Positions 8,954 to 17,441 of a DNA stretch of 64,000 nucleotides are shown one piece after another. The DNA is from CAWEYO01 sp963813315 (GTDB lineage: Bacteria > Pseudomonadota > Alphaproteobacteria > Rhizobiales > Rhizobiaceae): the NCBI GenBank assembly GCA_963813315.1, contig CAWEYO010000023.1, forward strand, positions 62,001-126,000, read 5' to 3'. The position numbers and the translations under genes are program-made. Under the pieces are notes generated by a model. That model saw only the letters and a program-made list of their open reading frames with translations. It was not told the origin of the DNA and ran no database searches. The stretch's first letter is position 1. Every line of letters starts with the position of its first letter.

Positions 8954-9349
8954 TCAATTGCCTGGCGTCCAGGCGTCGTAGTCGCCGGTTACGCGCGGCC
9001 GCTTTTCGTTGGTCAGAACAGAACCTTTCGGCCGATAGGCGGCCCCCGATCCCGTAAAATTTGGCTGATGCGGCTTCTGCCACTCCCGGGGTTTGTAATC
9101 TTCTTTCACTGGCGGCGTGTCGACGCGGTGATGCATCCAGCCATGCCAGCCGGGAGGGATGATCGAAGCCTCGGCGTAGCCGTTGTAGATCACCCATCGA
9201 CGCGTGCGGCCTTCCGAATCCTTGCCGCCTTCGTAATAGACGTTCCCGAACTCATCCTGGCCCACTTCCGAGCCGTGCCGCCATGTATGAAAGCGGGTTC
9301 CAAGTGTCTGGCCGTTCCACCATGTGAAGAACTGGGTCAGGAATTTCAT
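8954..9349 (-). CDS. NDUFA12-type NADH:ubiquinone oxidoreductase subunit (17.2 kDa)
   Basis: A 131-residue accessory subunit of respiratory complex I, homologous to mitochondrial NDUFA12/B17.2 and found in alphaproteobacteria. Recognisable segments are GTRFHTWRHGSEVGQDEFGN, YYEGGKDSEGRTRRWVIYNG and IPPGWHGWMHH followed by a Pro/Lys-rich tail (YKPREWQKPHQPN). The start at 9349 is supported by GAGG in GAGGAACGCGAA just upstream. It sits at the matrix-equivalent (cytoplasmic) face and supports assembly or stability rather than catalysis. The main nuo operon is not in this window. Confidence 0.92.
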   Translation of the reverse strand: MKFLTQFFTWWNGQTLGTRFHTWRHGSEVGQDEFGNVYYEGGKDSEGRTRRWVIYNGYAEASIIPPGWHGWMHHRVDTPPVKEDYKPREWQKPHQPNFTGSGAAYRPKGSVLTNEKRPRVTGDYDAWTPGN

Positions 9350-9469
9350 TTCGCGTTCCTCGCATCGGCGCGGGTTCCAAGCTTTCCGCCTTATGGCTTC
9401 CGCGGCGCGGCATGGCAAGGGGTGTCGTGGTGGCCGCCGATCCTCGAAGCGGCAGCATTTCGAGGACGC

Positions 9470-10972
9470 TTATTCCTCTATGCCCAGCTTCTCCCGCACA
9501 AGCGCGTTTACCGCTTGCGGGTTGGCCTTGCCGCCTGTCGCCTTCATGACCTGGCCAACGAACCAGCCGGCCATGGTCGGCTTGGCGCGCGCCTGCTCGG
9601 CCTTGTCCGGGTTGGCTGCGATCACCTCGTCAACCGCCTTTTCGATGGCGCCGCTGTCGGTGACCTGCTTCATGCCCCGGCTCTCGACCAGTTCGCGCGG
9701 ATCGCCCCCTTCTTTCCACACGATCTCGAACAGGTCCTTGGCGATCTTGCCGGAGATCGTCCCTTCACGGATCAGGTCGATAATGGCGCCGAGCTGATCG
9801 GGAGAAACCGGAGCATCTTCCACGCTCTTGCCGGCTTTGTTCAACGCCCCCAGGAGATCGTTGATTACCCAGTTGGCGGCAGTCTTCCCGTCGCGACCTT
9901 CTGCTACCATCTCGAAATAGTCGGCAATCGCCTTTTCCGACACCAGTATCGAGGCATCGTATGCCGACAGGCCCAGTTTGCCGATCAGCCGCTCCTTCTT
10001 GTCGTCGGGCAGTTCGGGCAGATCGCGCGCAAGTGCATCGACATAGGCCTGGTCGAATTCAAGGGGCAAAAGGTCCGGATCGGGAAAATAGCGGTAGTCA
10101 TGCGCCTCTTCCTTCGAGCGCATCGATCGTGTCTCCCCCTTGTTGGGATCGAACAGCCGCGTCTCCTGGTCGATTTTCCCGCCGTCCTCCAGAATGGCGA
10201 TCTGGCGCCGCGCTTCATATTCAATCGCCTGGCCGACGAAACGGATCGAGTTGACATTCTTTATCTCGCAGCGCGTGCCGAAGGCAGCGCCGGGCCGGCG
10301 CACCGATACGTTGACGTCAGCGCGCATCGAGCCTTCGTCCATATTGCCGTCGCAGGTGCCGAGGTAGCGTAAGATCGTTCGAAGCTTGCCCAGGTATGCC
10401 TTCGCCTCATCGGACGAGCGCATGTCGGGTTTGGAGACGATTTCCATCAGAGCCACGCCGGAGCGGTTGAGGTCGACGAAGGACATGGTCGGATGCTGAT
10501 CATGGATCGACTTGCCCGCATCCTGCTCGAGATGCAGGCGCTCGATTCCCACTGCAATATCTTCGAACTCGCCCTTGCTGTCCGGCCCGACCGAAACGGT
10601 TACTATCCCCTCGCCGACGATCGGCTGTTTGTACTGCGAGATCTGGTAGCCCTGCGGCAGGTCCGGGTAGAAATAATTCTTTCGGTCAAACACCGACTTG
10701 TGATTGACCACAGCCCTCAATCCCAATCCGGTGCGGATCGCCTGGCGCACGCATTCCTCGTTGATGACCGGCAGCATGCCGGGCATCGCCGCATCCACCA
10801 CGCTGACATTGGCGTTGGGAGCGGCGCCGAATGATGTGGAGGCGCCGGAAAAGAGCTTCGCCTCAGAGGTCACCTGCGCATGCACTTCCATGCCAATAAC
10901 TACTTCCCAGTCGCCGGTGGCGCCGGGAACCAGTCGTTTCGAATCGGGCGTACGCGTGTCGATAATGGTCAT
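9470..10972 (-). CDS. gatB: Aspartyl/glutamyl-tRNA(Asn/Gln) amidotransferase subunit B
   Basis: A 500-residue subunit of GatCAB that amidates misacylated Glu-tRNA(Gln) or Asp-tRNA(Asn); GatB carries the kinase/tRNA-binding part. Signatures: WEVVIGMEVHAQ at the N-terminus, FDRKNYFYPDLPQGYQISQ, LMEIVSKPDMRSSDEA, MRADVNVSVRR, and the C-terminal YqeY-like tail ending in KANPQAVNALVREKLG. MTIIDTRTPD at 10972 is the family-like start; a longer open frame to 11134 lacks homology-like content. gatA and gatC are not adjacent, as is usual in rhizobia. Confidence 0.96.
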   Translation of the reverse strand: MTIIDTRTPDSKRLVPGATGDWEVVIGMEVHAQVTSEAKLFSGASTSFGAAPNANVSVVDAAMPGMLPVINEECVRQAIRTGLGLRAVVNHKSVFDRKNYFYPDLPQGYQISQYKQPIVGEGIVTVSVGPDSKGEFEDIAVGIERLHLEQDAGKSIHDQHPTMSFVDLNRSGVALMEIVSKPDMRSSDEAKAYLGKLRTILRYLGTCDGNMDEGSMRADVNVSVRRPGAAFGTRCEIKNVNSIRFVGQAIEYEARRQIAILEDGGKIDQETRLFDPNKGETRSMRSKEEAHDYRYFPDPDLLPLEFDQAYVDALARDLPELPDDKKERLIGKLGLSAYDASILVSEKAIADYFEMVAEGRDGKTAANWVINDLLGALNKAGKSVEDAPVSPDQLGAIIDLIREGTISGKIAKDLFEIVWKEGGDPRELVESRGMKQVTDSGAIEKAVDEVIAANPDKAEQARAKPTMAGWFVGQVMKATGGKANPQAVNALVREKLGIEE

Positions 10973-11137
10973 GGGCGGTCCGGTCTGTCGTGCTTTTTTC
11001 GTCCGACAGTTCGCTAGTTCAATCGGCCGCCGGTGGCAAGGCTTCGAAAGAGGCGCGCGAGGCCTCCGCCTGAAGCACAGGTTCCCTTCAGTGCGTCCGT
11101 GTAATCTTTTCCGAAAACCGCTTGCGCCTAGCATGTT

Positions 11138-11166
11138 GAGATTCAGGTCGGCATCACCTGAATCTC
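11138..11166 (-). terminator. 11-bp stem hairpin after the CBS-pair gene
   Basis: GAGATTCAGGT (11138-11148) pairs perfectly with ACCTGAATCTC (11156-11166) around a 7-base loop. It begins eight bases beyond the stop of the CBS gene (minus strand), consistent with termination. It also matches the shorter stem at 8843-8870 (family H), so it is a repeat element that may serve as a terminator. Confidence 0.45.
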
Positions 11167-11173
11167 GCTCAAC

Positions 11174-11605
11174 TTAGGCGGTCGCGATATAGGCGCGGAT
11201 ATCTTCGGCCTCGCGCTCGACATCCTCGATCCGCCTTTTCACCACGTCGCCGATCGAGATGATCCCATTGAGCATGCCGTCTTTCTCTACCGGCAGGTGC
11301 CGGAAGCGGCCAACAGTCATGATCTCCATGACCTCGTTCACCGTGTGGTGATCGTTGCAGATCTTGACTTTGGCCGTCATGGCCTGGCGAACCGGATGGT
11401 CAAGTGCAGCCGCGCCTTCCCTTGCAAGTGCCCGCACGACGTCCCGCTCCGAGAGGATGCCGATGATCTTGCGGTCGCCGTTCGTGATCACAAGGGCGCC
11501 GATGTGTTTTTCGGTAAGGATCCGGACCGCATCGCACAGCCTTTCGTTTGGCCCGAGCGTGACCACGTCGTGGCCCTTTAGTTCCAGAATTGCCTTTACC
11601 GTCAT
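11174..11605 (-). CDS. CBS-pair domain protein
   Basis: A 143-residue protein made of two CBS motifs: about 10-65 (VTLGPNERLCDAVRILTEKHIGALVI) and about 75-130 (TVNEVMEIMTVGRFRHLPV, IISIGDVVKRRI). Stand-alone CBS pairs bind adenine nucleotides and act as energy or redox sensors; the partner is not identifiable here. MTVKAILELKG at 11605 is supported by GGAGG seven bases upstream; the longer frame to 11803 only translates a repeat. Transcribed alone between two repeat-rich spacers. Confidence 0.88.
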   Translation of the reverse strand: MTVKAILELKGHDVVTLGPNERLCDAVRILTEKHIGALVITNGDRKIIGILSERDVVRALAREGAAALDHPVRQAMTAKVKICNDHHTVNEVMEIMTVGRFRHLPVEKDGMLNGIISIGDVVKRRIEDVEREAEDIRAYIATA

Positions 11606-11725
11606 AGTGGCCTCCATCCAATGCGACCGGCGCCTCGAAGCCGGCATTCTCCCCCTCGGCGCCATGGTGCTCCCAGGCGCTTCGGTTTTCAAGTCTGAGA
11701 ACGTTCGAGCACCCCGTCCGTCAAT

Positions 11726-11832
11726 AATGCATGTCGCCCAAAAGTGCGCAGCGGTTTTGGGATAACGACATGCACAAAAACAATAGCCTAAAGCGCGTCG
11801 CATGCATCCGTTTTGCCGCGACGCGCTTTAGG
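11726..11832. repeat. Family D composite palindromic repeat, copy 1
   Basis: GCATGTCG (11729-11736) and CGACATGC (11766-11773) flank an inner stem CCCAAAA/TTTTGGG, followed by a second hairpin with arms TAAAGCGCGTCG and CGACGCGCTTTA (about 11789-11831). The same composite occurs, with the first hairpin duplicated, at 23920-24064. It separates the rhomboid and CBS genes. Confidence 0.75.
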
Positions 11833-12583
11833 TGTCGAGGGCGGTTGTATTTGTGCTGCCGCCGAACCAACCTATGCATAGGAACCCGGCAAGAAATCCG
11901 CCTATGTGAGCCTCCCAGGCAATCGCATTTTCGCTACCTGGCGCAAAGCCGATCATGCCGGTCACCAGATTGACAACCATCCAGACCGCAAGGAACGTCA
12001 CTGCCGCCCGCGACGCGAACACCGCCATCACCGGCATTGGTGCGCCGAGGAAAGCGGGCTTGCCGGAATGCCGGTCGACGTGGAAGCCGAATCGGGCCGC
12101 TGCGCCCATCATCCCCGATATCGCACCGGAGGCCCCTACCAGTGGCGCCTGATCCATCATGTGCAGGAGATAGTGCAGGAATGCGGCGCACGCCGCCGTG
12201 AACATCCAGAACAGCAGAAAACGCGGCGCTCCCAGCCGATTTGCGAGCGGCGAACCGAAGGCAGCAAGCCAGACCATGTTGATCGCCAGATGAACGAACG
12301 ACCCGTGCAGCAAGCTGTAGGTCACCGGACTCGTAAAGGCATAGACAGGGCTCACCAGCCCGCCAAGGTCGAGAGCGAGCGTATAGCGAACTGGAATGAA
12401 TGCTGCGCGCAACAACAGGCCGAAATCCTGCTCATCGCTCAGCACATAGGCGCCGAGCAGATGAACAAGCGTGCAGAGCGCAATGAGCGCAATGACCACC
12501 GCGGGCAGGTTGAACACGGGTTCGCTACGGGGCTCGAACGTCTCAGGCGGCTGGTCGTCAGCCTTTGTCGTTGGCTCTCTCAT
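11828..12583 (-). CDS. Rhomboid family intramembrane serine protease
   Basis: About 251 residues with roughly six or seven membrane segments. The catalytic serine is in GASGAISG and the catalytic histidine in EAHIGGFLAGF; the first-helix histidine/asparagine motif appears as LLHGSFVHLAINMVWLAAFG. Rhomboids cleave transmembrane substrates within the inner membrane; the substrate is unknown. Start codons at 12583, 12598 and 12631 are all possible and none has a clear ribosome binding site; the shortest keeps the Pro/Glu-rich cytoplasmic head. Its stop lies beside the family D repeat. Confidence 0.88.
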   Translation of the reverse strand: MREPTTKADDQPPETFEPRSEPVFNLPAVVIALIALCTLVHLLGAYVLSDEQDFGLLLRAAFIPVRYTLALDLGGLVSPVYAFTSPVTYSLLHGSFVHLAINMVWLAAFGSPLANRLGAPRFLLFWMFTAACAAFLHYLLHMMDQAPLVGASGAISGMMGAAARFGFHVDRHSGKPAFLGAPMPVMAVFASRAAVTFLAVWMVVNLVTGMIGFAPGSENAIAWEAHIGGFLAGFLCIGWFGGSTNTTALDT

Positions 12584-12743
12584 GCGCGGCAAATCCATCG
12601 TGTGACAGCTGATCTGGAGTTTAACCCGCATAGAGCGGCTGAATCCGCCAAAAGGAAAGGCCGCTCAAGGTCTCCTTGAACGGCCTGCCCCTAGTCCCCT
12701 GTTCCCCTGAGATCTTTGACTGAAGTTTTGGAGGAGCTATCCA

Positions 12744-12971
12744 GTGCCACGGAAAGCCGTGCCTCGCAACGTAAACCATGCGTTAAGGTTAACGCTCCCA
12801 GACCTTGAGCAAGCCGAATCCCTCTCCGCATTCGTCAACCGCGGCGAACCTCCATCGCCAGCGATTGGCGGCAGCGTTCGCCTCTTCGTCGTGCCAAACG
12901 CCTCCTCTCTTCGTCATCCCAGGGCGGAGCCGAAGCGCAGCGAAGGTGCAGACCCTGGGATCCATGCCTGA
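12744..12971 (+). other. Short ORF with strong RBS, possible truncated gene start
   Basis: GGAGGAG at 12730-12736 is well placed for the GTG at 12744. The first ~40 residues (MPRKAVPRNVNHALRLTLPD then LEQAESLSAF) read like a normal protein, then the frame runs into family A repeat sequence and ends at 12971. The opening faintly resembles the N-terminus of tyrosine recombinases found in rhizobia, which would make this the remnant of an integrase gene cut by repeat insertion. This is a weak impression without an alignment. Confidence 0.25.
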
Positions 12972-13101
12972 ACATAAAGGCAGCGCGCGGCGTTCCAGAA
13001 TGCCACGCCCCGCCGCGATGAGCGTTCCGGCATGGGTCCTTGGGGCTCAAGCCCGAGGATGACGAAGTGAAAGCGCTGCTGCCAACCCCAGGCGTCTCTG
13101 G

Positions 13102-13209
13102 TTCCGCGCAATTCCGGACGGAAAACCGCTGCCCACTTTTTCCTGGAATTGCTCTTGTTTCCGCGCAATTCCGGACAGAAAACCGCTGCCCACTTTTCCT
13201 GGAATTGCA
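13102..13209. repeat. Family E tandem repeat, two ~52-base units
   Basis: Unit 1 (about 13102-13154) and unit 2 (about 13158-13209) both read CCGCGCAATTCCGGAC, then an A-rich GAAAACCGCTGCCCACTTTT, then CCTGGAATTGC; within each, CAATTCC and GGAATTG are inverted. They differ by only a few bases, so duplication is recent or maintained. The second unit directly abuts the lipoprotein stop codon at 13210. Confidence 0.75.
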
Positions 13210-13809
13210 CTAAATCGCCGACGTCGTCCAGCGGACGATCTCTTTCGCGACGTCGCCGAAGGCAACATCGAGCGCCCTGATATAGCTGTCATTGCCGCCG
13301 CCGGCCACCGGCACGCTGGCCTCGAACGTGCGAGAGGCCGCGACGACGCCGTTGCGGTCATTCAGAAGCTTCACGAAAATCTCGACGTCCGCGCTGTCAA
13401 TCTGGTCCACCCGCACCTCGAAAGTTCGGATTTCGGCGATCACCTGATAGTCGATGGCGAGGCCCTCGCCTGGCTTGCCGACACCGCCGAAGCTGCCGGA
13501 ACGCTGGAAGGCTTCAGCCAGGCGGGCCTGCACGATCTTCGGAAGACGGTCCGCCCATTGCGCGCCCTTGAGGAACTGGATGACCCCCGGTGCCGGCTCG
13601 ATGACGATACTTACGCCGTCGAGAGCTTTTAGCGCGGAAGGCTCGGCGATGAGGATCTGCGTTCCGCGCCGGTTTCGCGCCCCGTGCGGCGAGGGCGCCG
13701 ACAATTCATAGGTGTCAAGCGGTTGCGGACGCCCGCCAGTCAAGGCCGCGCAGCCGGAGAGGATGAGGCCCAGAAGTGCTGCACTGGACGAAAGCTCACC
13801 AAATCTCAC
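13210..13809 (-). CDS. ABC-type transport auxiliary lipoprotein (PqiC-like) of the MCE operon
   Basis: A 199-residue lipoprotein: N-terminal hydrophobic segment and lipobox LSGC with Cys at about residue 20, then the ABC-transport auxiliary domain (PQPLDTYELSAP, IQFLKGAQWADRLP, GLAIDYQVIAEIRTFEV). Such proteins sit in the outer or inner membrane leaflet and work with MCE-domain transporters in phospholipid trafficking. It is the last gene of the operon 17364-13210 and lies 169 bases after the MCE gene. Its stop codon touches the tandem family E repeat. Confidence 0.88.
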   Translation of the reverse strand: MRFGELSSSAALLGLILSGCAALTGGRPQPLDTYELSAPSPHGARNRRGTQILIAEPSALKALDGVSIVIEPAPGVIQFLKGAQWADRLPKIVQARLAEAFQRSGSFGGVGKPGEGLAIDYQVIAEIRTFEVRVDQIDSADVEIFVKLLNDRNGVVAASRTFEASVPVAGGGNDSYIRALDVAFGDVAKEIVRWTTSAI

Positions 13810-13978
13810 GTGCCGATCCCCGGAGACACTGGACGTACCGTCCCACCCTCATCGGAGCACCGCCATCCCCTCAGACCAGCCAGGACGCTCCAAAACGTTG
13901 ATTCTGCGTATATTCCGGAAAGTGATTCCACTCTTCGGCGTCGCCACCGCCTTGTCTTGGGGCGCGCCGCCACCAATG

Positions 13979-15352
13979 TCAACGCCGGGCGCGGCCATCA
14001 AACTGACGCACCTCGCCCGCTCCACCGCTCAATATCCGCTGGGGATTGCGTTCAAAATCGCTGATCGCCTCCTCGATACGGCCGATCGAGCGGCGGCCGT
14101 CGCGCGCCAACGCTTCCACCTCACGAAGGCCTTGATTGGAGAACCGGGCAAAGCCGTCGGTTATCGTCCCGAGACGCGCATTCAGCGTGTCGGCGACCTT
14201 GCGGAAGGATTTCAGCGTCGCGGTTGCTTCGGTCATCACGCCCTCCGCCTCGCCGGAACCGAGCAGGCTGTCGACCTTTGCCAGAACTCCGTCAACCCTC
14301 ACGGAGGCCTGGTTCAGCCGTTGTGCGAGTTCTTTGGTGTCGACGATGATCTGGTCAATGTCCTCTGCCCGCTTGCCGAATTTCTCGGTCACCTTCGACA
14401 CATCGCCGGCGGCACGATTTGCCGTTTCGCTGGCCCTACCGATGTTGTCGAGGGCGCTGCGGACGACTGAGGGATCGACCGCCTCCACCACGCGGTCCAC
14501 CTTGCCGAGGGTAGCGCCGGCTTTCTGGGAGAAATCGTTCACCGATTTGACGGTGGTCTCCACTGCAGCGATGATCTTTTCGAGGTCGTCGCTGCTCTCG
14601 CCAAGGCTCTTGCTGAAGGTCTCGACGTTGTCGACAATTGAAGCGACCTTGTCGCGGTCGACCGATTTCAGCAGCTTCTCGGCCGCATCCAGCGTGCCAT
14701 CCAGCTTGCCCGAAACGCCTTCCAGCTCGTCCGAGAGCGCGCTGACACTCGACAGGAACTTGTCGATGCCGTCCGCATTGCGCGCCAGTCCGTCGGAGAA
14801 TTTCCGGGCGTTGGTGACTGTTTGCGTCAGCGGCTCGCGCACGTCGGCCATGAACCCCTCCACCTGCGACAGCACGGCATCTGTACGCTTGAAGATGTTC
14901 TGGGCCGTTTGCAGCAGATTGGTGACAGCGGAAGGGTTGGCGGTGATTTCGGCGACCGTGCCTTTGGCCTCCGCCTCATCGAGCAGGCTTGGCTCCTTCT
15001 CGTCGGACCCCTTCAGCTCGACATTTGCCTGCCCGGTAAGCCCGGCCAGTCCAATATCCGCCTGGGTCGCGCGGGTGATGGGCGTGTTTCGGTCAACCAG
15101 AGTGTCGGCAACAGCCACGGCGGGATTGTCAATGTCGATGAAGACGCGCCGGACGTCGCCGACCTTCACACCATTGAAAAGCACCGCGCTGCCGCGGGTG
15201 AGGCCCGATGCGGAACCCGGGATGCGCACGCGCAGCTGCACCGTTTCGCCGCGGTCGCCGATGGCGGCCGTCCAATAGACAAAGCCGAATGCGGCCAGAA
15301 TGGCGGCCAAGGTAAAGATACCGACGATGACGTAGTTGGCTTTGGTTTCCAT
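13979..15352 (-). CDS. mlaD: MCE domain (MlaD-type) lipid transport protein
   Basis: A 457-residue protein with one N-terminal membrane helix (NYVIVGIFTLAAILAAFGFV), an MCE domain at about 38-115 (RIPGSASGLTRGSAVLFNG, VGDVRRVFID, ANVELKG), and a long helical, coiled-coil-like C-terminal region up to about 430. This is the periplasmic substrate-binding ring component of an Mla-type phospholipid transporter. It lies five bases after the ATPase gene, so coupling is likely. The long helical tail makes it bigger than E. coli MlaD (about 180 residues), closer to the longer alphaproteobacterial MCE proteins. Confidence 0.92.
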   Translation of the reverse strand: METKANYVIVGIFTLAAILAAFGFVYWTAAIGDRGETVQLRVRIPGSASGLTRGSAVLFNGVKVGDVRRVFIDIDNPAVAVADTLVDRNTPITRATQADIGLAGLTGQANVELKGSDEKEPSLLDEAEAKGTVAEITANPSAVTNLLQTAQNIFKRTDAVLSQVEGFMADVREPLTQTVTNARKFSDGLARNADGIDKFLSSVSALSDELEGVSGKLDGTLDAAEKLLKSVDRDKVASIVDNVETFSKSLGESSDDLEKIIAAVETTVKSVNDFSQKAGATLGKVDRVVEAVDPSVVRSALDNIGRASETANRAAGDVSKVTEKFGKRAEDIDQIIVDTKELAQRLNQASVRVDGVLAKVDSLLGSGEAEGVMTEATATLKSFRKVADTLNARLGTITDGFARFSNQGLREVEALARDGRRSIGRIEEAISDFERNPQRILSGGAGEVRQFDGRARR

Positions 15353-15357
15353 GCGTC

Positions 15358-16173
15358 TCAGTTCCTCGCTGCGAGGTCGAGCTGGCGTGCCCTTTTGCCG
15401 CGGAAATAGGATTTCACCCAGGGCTCCTCGCTGACCAGCATGTCATCGATCGTACCCTCGACAAGAACCTTCCTGTCGCCAAGCACGGCCACCCGGTCGC
15501 ATACCGAAAACAGGCTGTCGAGGTCGTGGGTGACCATATAGACCGTGAGGCCCATGGTGTCCCGCAGCTTGGCGACGAGTTCGTCGAATTCGGCCGCGCT
15601 GATTGGATCGAGGCCCGACGTCGGTTCATCGAGAAAGACAATGTCCGGATCAAGCGCGAGCGCTCTCGCCAGCGCCGCGCGCTTGATCATGCCGCCGGAC
15701 AATTGGGAAGGGAACTTGACGGCCGCATCGCGCGGCAGGCCGACAAGTTCGATCTTGAGCAGCGCAAGCTCGTCCATCAACTTCTTCGGCATGTCGAGAT
15801 ATTCCCTCATCGGCACCTGCACGTTCTCCTTGACCGTCAGCGCCGAGAACAGCGCGCCGTGCTGGAAGAGAACGCCAAGACGCATGTCGAGCCGCATTCG
15901 GTCGAGTTCGCTTGCCTTGTCTACATCGATACCGAACAGCTCGATCGTTCCCGAAGTCTTGCGATTGAGGCCAAGGATGGTCCGCAGAAGCACCGATTTG
16001 CCGGCCCCCGAAGCACCCACGAAACCCAGAATTTCTCCGCGGTAGATGTCCAGCGAAAGGTTGTCGAGCACGACATTGTCGCTGAATGCGACCGTGACGT
16101 TGCGCACCGACAGGACAACCTCCTGCGAACCGTTCAAGGGTGGCGCTTCGTCGAATACCGGGTTCTCGATCAT
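15358..16173 (-). CDS. mlaF: MCE/Mla-type ABC transporter ATP-binding protein
   Basis: A 271-residue ATPase with Walker A GASGAGKS (about 53-60), signature LSGGMIKRAALARALA, Walker B DIVFLDEPTSGLDP and an H-loop histidine in MVTHDLDSL. It energises lipid transport through the MlaE-type permease. The GM following LSG in the signature is characteristic of MlaF-like ATPases. Placed between the permease (nine bases upstream) and the MCE gene. Confidence 0.94.
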   Translation of the reverse strand: MIENPVFDEAPPLNGSQEVVLSVRNVTVAFSDNVVLDNLSLDIYRGEILGFVGASGAGKSVLLRTILGLNRKTSGTIELFGIDVDKASELDRMRLDMRLGVLFQHGALFSALTVKENVQVPMREYLDMPKKLMDELALLKIELVGLPRDAAVKFPSQLSGGMIKRAALARALALDPDIVFLDEPTSGLDPISAAEFDELVAKLRDTMGLTVYMVTHDLDSLFSVCDRVAVLGDRKVLVEGTIDDMLVSEEPWVKSYFRGKRARQLDLAARN

Positions 16174-16182
16174 TGCAGGGCT

Positions 16183-17364
16183 CTAGAAATCGATTGCCGC
16201 GTAAAACACAGCGAAAAGTCCGTCGACGGCTATCACCACAAAGATCGACTTCACCACCGACGAGGTGACATGGAGCCCAAGCGATTCGGCGCTGCCGCCG
16301 ACCTTCATGCCCTCGACGGACCCGATAATGCCGATGATCATCGCCATGAACGGCGCTTTGATGAGCCCGGCAAGGATGGTCGAAACGTCGATGCTCAGGC
16401 GCAGACGGTCGATGAAGGCCTCGGGCGGAATGCCTGAATAGGCCCACGCCGTGACGATGGCGCCGCCGAGCGCGGCGAAATTCGCTGCGATCGTCAGGCA
16501 CGGGACGGCGATAACCAGCGCCACGAGGCGCGGGAAAACGAGGACGCCCACCGGATTGAGGCCGATGACGGTCAAGGCGTCGACCTCCTCGCGCATCTTC
16601 ATCGAGCCGATCTCGGCGGTGATCGCGCTGCCGGAGCGGCCCGCGATCATGATTGCGGTCAAAAGCACGCCCAACTCGCGCAGCACGAGAATGCCGACCA
16701 GGTCGACGACGAAAATCTCGGCCCCGAAGTAGCGCAACTGAAAGGCGCCCTGCTGGGCGATGATCGCGCCGACCATTGCCGCCATCATCAGCACCACGGG
16801 AATGGCGCCGACGCCCATGCGGTCGATCTGGCTGACGATTGCCGCCGGATTGACGGCGTGACCGCGGCCGAGCTTCATCTGGGCGCCGCGAATGGTCGAC
16901 CCCAGAATGTACATGGCCGCGATGAAATCGTCGCGGCCCGCATAGACGGCGCGTCCAATTGCTTCCAGGAAGCGGTACACAATGTTGGGGCGGGCCGGCA
17001 GCGGCGGTGTTTCCTTGTTGCGCGTCGCCTCGCCGACCGCGTTCAGGAGAATTGCCGCGGCTTCGCTCTCTCCGGACACCGCGACTTCTATGCCGCGCGC
17101 ATCAAAGGCGGCGATCAGACGCTCGATCAGCCAGGCGCCTGCGGTATCGATCCGCTGGATCTCCGAGACGTCCACCACGACAGAGCGGACGTTCTCGCGC
17201 GTTTCCAGCGCACGCACTTGGCTGTCCACCCAGTGTACGCGGCGTGTCGTCCAGTTGCCGGAGAAGTGGCATTGGAGCACACCTCCCTGTTCCCGCGCTT
17301 CCACGGCGGGTTGGTTCAACGCATCCGGGGTCCGGCTTGCTTCCAGCGGAGCATCGGTCAACAT
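16183..17364 (-). CDS. mlaE: MlaE-type permease with N-terminal STAS domain
   Basis: A 393-residue inner-membrane protein. Residues about 20-120 form a STAS-like domain (VHWVDSQVRALETRENVRSV, DTAGAWLIERLI), which in E. coli is the separate protein MlaB. The rest is the MlaE permease with about five to six membrane helices (ELGVLLTAIMIAGRSGSAIT is the conserved coupling region facing the ATPase). It is the first gene of the operon permease-ATPase-MCE-lipoprotein. The epimerase gene is divergent, 77 bases away. Confidence 0.93.
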   Translation of the reverse strand: MLTDAPLEASRTPDALNQPAVEAREQGGVLQCHFSGNWTTRRVHWVDSQVRALETRENVRSVVVDVSEIQRIDTAGAWLIERLIAAFDARGIEVAVSGESEAAAILLNAVGEATRNKETPPLPARPNIVYRFLEAIGRAVYAGRDDFIAAMYILGSTIRGAQMKLGRGHAVNPAAIVSQIDRMGVGAIPVVLMMAAMVGAIIAQQGAFQLRYFGAEIFVVDLVGILVLRELGVLLTAIMIAGRSGSAITAEIGSMKMREEVDALTVIGLNPVGVLVFPRLVALVIAVPCLTIAANFAALGGAIVTAWAYSGIPPEAFIDRLRLSIDVSTILAGLIKAPFMAMIIGIIGSVEGMKVGGSAESLGLHVTSSVVKSIFVVIAVDGLFAVFYAAIDF

Positions 17365-17441
17365 GGTGTGGAGTCTTAACCCGTCGCCTCTGGTCTGTCA
17401 CTTTGCAGCAGCCTACCCTGCTGATTCCAAGGAAGAAAAAT

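Larger units (their letters stand above)
12584..13209. other. 626-base spacer: hairpin, short ORF with strong RBS, repeats of families A and E
   Basis: A hairpin with stem GGCCGCTCAAGG/CCTTGAACGGCC (one mismatch) sits near 12660-12686. A GTG at 12744 has GGAGGAG seven bases upstream, see the separate entry. Family A copy 3 occupies about 12838-13075. Two tandem family E units abut the lipoprotein stop at 13210. I see no convincing full-length gene. Confidence 0.6.

Noticed and set aside
8909..10372. 487-codon plus-strand frame
   Set aside because: It lies opposite NDUFA12 and gatB, both with clear motifs.
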